64,000 nucleotides of DNA from G963678445 sp963678445 (lineage in GTDB: Bacteria; Hydrogenedentota; Hydrogenedentia; Hydrogenedentales; G963678445), in contig OY782877.1 in assembly GCA_963678445.1 (NCBI GenBank), positions 1,488,001 through 1,552,000 on the forward strand. The letters are read 5' to 3'. Below the pieces are notes generated by a model that had not been told where the DNA came from, did no database searches, and saw nothing but the letters and a program-made list of their open reading frames with translations. Every line of letters begins with the position of its first letter. Within the stretch, counting starts at the first letter, position 1. Positions 61,197 to 64,000 of the stretch are shown here, piece after piece. The position numbers were made by a program, and so were the translations under genes.

Positions 61197-61508
61197 TTAG
61201 TCTATCGTTTCTCCGTTGACTTTCCACACGCGTACGCGTGTGCCGTCTTCCAGTTGCTTCATAAGGATCTTGGAGGGCGCATCCGCCGTTTCACACCAAG
61301 GCATCACATTGGACATGTGAATTGGCGCTTCGCGTTCCACGATGCCTCCCGCCTGGTTACGGCTGGAGGGCTTGGTGTGCCGTTTAATGATGTTTACCCC
61401 TTCCACCAGCAAGCGCTGCTTTTTGGGATATACTTCCAATACACGCCCCCGGCGGCCTTTGTATTGGCCGCGAATCACGAGTACGGTGTCTTTTTTTCGT
61501 ATGTGCAT
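61197..61508 (-). CDS. rplX: 50S ribosomal protein L24 (uL24)
   Basis: The 103-residue protein starts MHIRKKDTVLVIRGQYKGRR with the KOW motif (GxxKGxxGxV), then VEGVNIIKRHTKPS and GGIVEREAPIHMSNVM. L24 nucleates 50S assembly by binding the 5' region of 23S rRNA. It follows rplN after 15 bp. Confidence 0.97.
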   Translation of the reverse strand: MHIRKKDTVLVIRGQYKGRRGRVLEVYPKKQRLLVEGVNIIKRHTKPSSRNQAGGIVEREAPIHMSNVMPWCETADAPSKILMKQLEDGTRVRVWKVNGETID

Positions 61509-61523
61509 GTGGCTTACTCCCTT

Positions 61524-61892
61524 TTATACCACTTCCGGCGCCAGTGAAACAATCCGGAGGAAGCCCCGTTCACGCAGTTCGCGGGGTACGGGCCCGAAGA
61601 TACGGGTACCGCGTGGCTCTTTCTGAGGGTTGATTAATACGGCGGCATTGCTGTCGAACCGGATGACTGTGCCGTCCGGACGTTGCGTATCGTGCTTGAC
61701 GCGCACGATAACCGCCTTAACCACATCCCCTTTTTTCACGTTGGCGTGGGGAATAGCTTCTTTTACGCTCGCCGTGACAATGTCGCCCAAGCCGCCGTAG
61801 CGTCGCTTCGAGCCGCCCATCACTTGGATCACGCACAGCTTACGCGCGCCGGAGTTATCGGCAACGTTCAATCTGCTGTTGATTTGGATCAT
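61524..61892 (-). CDS. rplN: 50S ribosomal protein L14 (uL14)
   Basis: The 122-residue protein starts MIQINSRLNVADNSGARKLC, the uL14 signature, and contains NAAVLINPQKEPRGTRIFGP and the end RERGFLRIVSLAPEVV. It sits at the subunit interface and forms bridge B8. Length is exactly typical. Confidence 0.98.
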   Translation of the reverse strand: MIQINSRLNVADNSGARKLCVIQVMGGSKRRYGGLGDIVTASVKEAIPHANVKKGDVVKAVIVRVKHDTQRPDGTVIRFDSNAAVLINPQKEPRGTRIFGPVPRELRERGFLRIVSLAPEVV

Positions 61893-61913
61893 GCTTCAAT
61901 CCTTCTTCCGTGC

Positions 61914-62192
61914 TTAGTCGGCCTGCTTGATGACTTCGATCAGCCGCCAGCGCTTGGTCTTGCTCAGGGGGCGCGTCTCCGCGATACGCACCTCATCGCC
62001 TACGTTGCACTTGTTTTCCGGGTCGTGAGCCTTGAACTTGCGTGTGTTCTTAATCGCTTTTTTATAAATGCGATGTTGACGTACGCCCTCAACGGCAACC
62101 GTGATGGTCTTGTCCATGGCCGCACTCACGACCACACCGACGCGCACCTTACGATGCCCGCGGACCTGTGTAGCTTGCTTGGCTTCTTCCAT
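61914..62192 (-). CDS. rpsQ: 30S ribosomal protein S17 (uS17)
   Basis: The 92-residue protein has an OB fold: RVGVVVSAAMDKTITVAVEG, then KFKAHDPENKCNVGDEVRIA and ETRPLSKTKRWRLIEVI. It binds the 5' domain of 16S rRNA early in assembly. Its start lies 2 bp after the rpmC stop, so translation is probably coupled. Confidence 0.97.
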   Translation of the reverse strand: MEEAKQATQVRGHRKVRVGVVVSAAMDKTITVAVEGVRQHRIYKKAIKNTRKFKAHDPENKCNVGDEVRIAETRPLSKTKRWRLIEVIKQAD

Positions 62193-62194
62193 CG

Positions 62195-62413
62195 TTACTT
62201 GGTCCCTTTATTGCCGGCTGCGGCGGCGAGTTCTCGTTCATTCAAAATTGTTTTAATTCGTGCAATGTCCCGCCGCGCTTCGCGGATGGCGCGCACGTTT
62301 TCGACCACACCAGTCACCCGGTTGATGCGAAATGTGATGAGGTCTTTTTGACGGTCATCCAGCTGCTTGAGCAGCTCTTCGCCGGTCATTTCTCTCAGTT
62401 CACTTGCCCTCAC
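62195..62413 (-). CDS. rpmC: 50S ribosomal protein L29 (uL29)
   Basis: A GTG start with GGAG 8 nt upstream gives 72 residues: MRASELREMTGEELLKQLDD, then the helical hairpin, with RRDIARIKTILNERE as the conserved second helix. L29 lies beside the exit tunnel and contributes to the docking site for trigger factor and SRP. Confidence 0.96.
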   Translation of the reverse strand: MRASELREMTGEELLKQLDDRQKDLITFRINRVTGVVENVRAIREARRDIARIKTILNERELAAAAGNKGTK

Positions 62414-62444
62414 GATCCAATCTCCTTAGCACACACCCTGCGGG

Positions 62445-62852
62445 TTACGGACGTGTCACAAACTTGGTTTTAATAGGCATCTTGTGCCCGGCTAACCGCA
62501 CCGCTTCACGCGCCAGATTCTCCGGCACGCCTTCAATTTCAAACATCACACGGCCCGGCTTCACCACCGCCACCCATTCTTCCGGTGCGCCTTTACCTTT
62601 ACCCATGCGAACTTCCGCGGGCTTCTTGGTGATGGGCTTGTCCGGGAAAATCCGAATAAACACCTTACCACCACGGCGCAGGTGACGCGTTATGGCAATA
62701 CGAGCCGCCTCAATCTGACGTGCAGTAATCCACCCGTCCTGAAGGGCCTTCATGCCATATTCGCCAAAATCGATATTCGTGCCGCCCTTGCTGGCGCCGA
62801 CACGCCGGCCGCGTTGCTGTTTACGATGCTTCACACGTTTTGGCATCAACAT
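62445..62852 (-). CDS. rplP: 50S ribosomal protein L16 (uL16)
   Basis: The 135-residue protein starts MLMPKRVKHRKQQRGRRVG, with GGAG 10 nt upstream. It contains RQIEAARIAITRHLRRGGKV, RIFPDKPITKKPAEVRMGKG and GAPEEWVAVVKPGRVMFE, all family-typical. L16 organizes the A-site tRNA binding region of the 50S subunit. Confidence 0.98.
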   Translation of the reverse strand: MLMPKRVKHRKQQRGRRVGASKGGTNIDFGEYGMKALQDGWITARQIEAARIAITRHLRRGGKVFIRIFPDKPITKKPAEVRMGKGKGAPEEWVAVVKPGRVMFEIEGVPENLAREAVRLAGHKMPIKTKFVTRP

Positions 62853-62890
62853 GATTCTGCTTCTCCAACTCTAGCGGGATAGACTACGGA

Positions 62891-63631
62891 CTAGGCCCGA
62901 GCTCCCCGGTCATTGCGTGGCTTACCTTTGCGTTCTGTGCGTTCGGGACGACGCGCCCCACCCGCATGCGCCGGGCGTTCTCCCCCGACTGTGGTGACAC
63001 GTTCACCGGGAAGGACTTCACCGTGATAAATCCAGCATTTCACCCCAATGCACCCATACGTTGTGCGACTGGTCGCTGTACCATAGTCCACATTGGCCCG
63101 TAACGTGTGCAGGGGCACACTGCCCTCACGTGCCTGCTCAGCGCGTGCGATTTCTGCGCCGTTCAGACGGCCGGCCACCCGAAGACGGATACCTTTGGCG
63201 CCCAAACGCATCGTGTTTTGGACCGCCTTCTTCATCACACGGCGGAACGACATGCGTCGCTCAAGTTGCTGTGCAATGCTCTCGGCAACCAAGACGGAAC
63301 TCAGTTCCGGACTCAAGACTTCATGAATGTTAATCAGTAGCTCATGTCCGGTAAGCTGCTCCAACTCAAAGCGCAGCTTGTCCACTTCCGCACCGCGCTG
63401 GCCGATTACCAAGCCCGGACGCGATGTATAGACGTGCAATTTGGTCTTACGCCCGGCACGCTCAATATCGATCTTTGCCACGCCCGTGTGATACAGACGC
63501 TTCTTCACGTAGTCCCGCAATTTCAGGTCTTCGTGCAAAAGTTCGGCATAGTTCTTATCGGCGTACCAAATTGATGACCAATTCTGAATAACGCCCAGCC
63601 GGAATCCATTCGGATGTACCTTCTGACCCAC
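62891..63631 (-). CDS. rpsC: 30S ribosomal protein S3 (uS3)
   Basis: The GTG at 63631 has GGAG 6 nt upstream and gives the canonical MGQKVHPNGFRLGV start and 246 residues. The KH domain shows RPGLVIGQRGAEVDKL, and the C-terminal domain has MKKAVQNTMRLGAKGIR and GCIGVKCWIYHGEV. A basic, Arg/Gly-rich tail closes the protein. S3 guards mRNA entry and has helicase function. Confidence 0.98.
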   Translation of the reverse strand: MGQKVHPNGFRLGVIQNWSSIWYADKNYAELLHEDLKLRDYVKKRLYHTGVAKIDIERAGRKTKLHVYTSRPGLVIGQRGAEVDKLRFELEQLTGHELLINIHEVLSPELSSVLVAESIAQQLERRMSFRRVMKKAVQNTMRLGAKGIRLRVAGRLNGAEIARAEQAREGSVPLHTLRANVDYGTATSRTTYGCIGVKCWIYHGEVLPGERVTTVGGERPAHAGGARRPERTERKGKPRNDRGARA

Positions 63632-63647
63632 GATGTTCTCCTCTACT

Positions 63648-63995
63648 TTACCCTTGCAGGGTGATTTCGACGTGGCTGCTGCGTTTGCGAATCCGTGTCG
63701 CACGACCGCGCGGTGCCGCTTGATATCGTTGTAATGTCCGCCCTTCATTGACCAAAATCGTCTTCACCACCATCTCGTCGGTGTCAATGCGGTCGTGACG
63801 TTCCGTAGCGGCGTGCTCCGCATTCGCGACGGCCGAGTCCAGCAATTTCCGCAAGGGAAGCGCCGAACCTTTCACCGTGAAGTGCAGAATGTCACGCGCC
63901 TCGGCGACCTTCTTCCCACGAATCATGTCCGCCACAAGACGAACTTTACGCGGGGCGATCTGCAGATTTTTTAATTTTGCTACTGCGGTAGCCAT
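63648..63995 (-). CDS. rplV: 50S ribosomal protein L22 (uL22)
   Basis: The complete gene fits just inside the window: 115 residues from MATAVAKLKNLQIAPRKVRL to SSHVEITLQG. The central RGKKVAEARDILHF and the loop LQRYQAAPRGRATRIRKRSS, which lines the exit tunnel and is a macrolide-resistance site, are present. It is followed by rpsC after 16 bp. The rest of the S10 operon must lie beyond base 64000. Confidence 0.97.
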   Translation of the reverse strand: MATAVAKLKNLQIAPRKVRLVADMIRGKKVAEARDILHFTVKGSALPLRKLLDSAVANAEHAATERHDRIDTDEMVVKTILVNEGRTLQRYQAAPRGRATRIRKRSSHVEITLQG

Positions 63996-64000
63996 GGCTT

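Overview
The window comes from the chromosome of a Gram-negative, non-proteobacterial organism. Outer-membrane character is shown by a 16-22-strand-type porin, an OmpA-like protein, Lgt, several lipoproteins and secreted proteins with C-terminal membrane tails. Large repeat-domain surface proteins, a Ser/Thr kinase fused to a sulfatase-modifying-factor domain, a Tat-exported Gfo/Idh/MocA oxidoreductase, L-rhamnose mutarotase and SGNH hydrolases are gene types common in the PVC superphylum and neighbouring candidate phyla (Lentisphaerae, Kiritimatiellae, Hydrogenedentes and similar). The spc/alpha ribosomal operon lacks rpmD and rpsD, as in Chlamydiae. A PVC-like placement is inference only; no 16S gene is present.

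Layout. 1-6 kb: a 5'-truncated SGNH hydrolase, a protein with EF-hand-like calcium loops, a 114-bp tandem array, and a minus-strand cassette of carbamoyltransferase, SxtJ-like and DUF5989 membrane proteins. 6-7 kb: gene-free. 7-18 kb: a 1348-residue surface protein with a CFI-box C-terminus, lgt, a cohesin/Fn3-like protein, a zinc-ribbon/kinase/FGE fusion, rhamnose mutarotase and a receiver-histidine kinase. 18-21.4 kb: two possible micro-ORFs, a sigma-region-4-like protein, an OmpA-like protein and a Xer recombinase. 21.4-25.5 kb: glnB-glnA behind a near-perfect sigma-54 promoter, then a DapA-family aldolase. 25.6-31 kb: a TPR protein, an acyltransferase-alpha/beta-hydrolase fusion and two PilZ proteins. 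31-42 kb: a carboxypeptidase-regulatory-domain lipoprotein, a Tat-exported oxidoreductase, typA, a strongly promoted porin with a structured leader, two glycosyltransferases and purE. 42-46 kb: three SPFH (HflK/HflC) genes, the first fused to a cation diffusion facilitator. 46-52 kb: a small lipoprotein, an inositol-monophosphatase-like enzyme with a histone H1-like tail, a degenerate ribulose-phosphate-epimerase-like protein, and an SGNH/Ig-like secreted protein whose 3' end overlaps it antisense. 52.4-64 kb: the S10-spc-alpha operon from rplV to rplQ, including secY, map, infA, rpmJ and rpoA, all on the minus strand.

The most unusual feature is a dispersed, intergenic, modular repeat of about 103-122 bp. 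I find ten near-complete copies and one half copy in both orientations. Each is built from small palindromes and a conserved right half. Two copies supply the stop codons of adjacent genes, and two copies lie head-to-tail in the glnB leader. The unit of the 114-bp tandem array contains a stretch resembling the core of this repeat.
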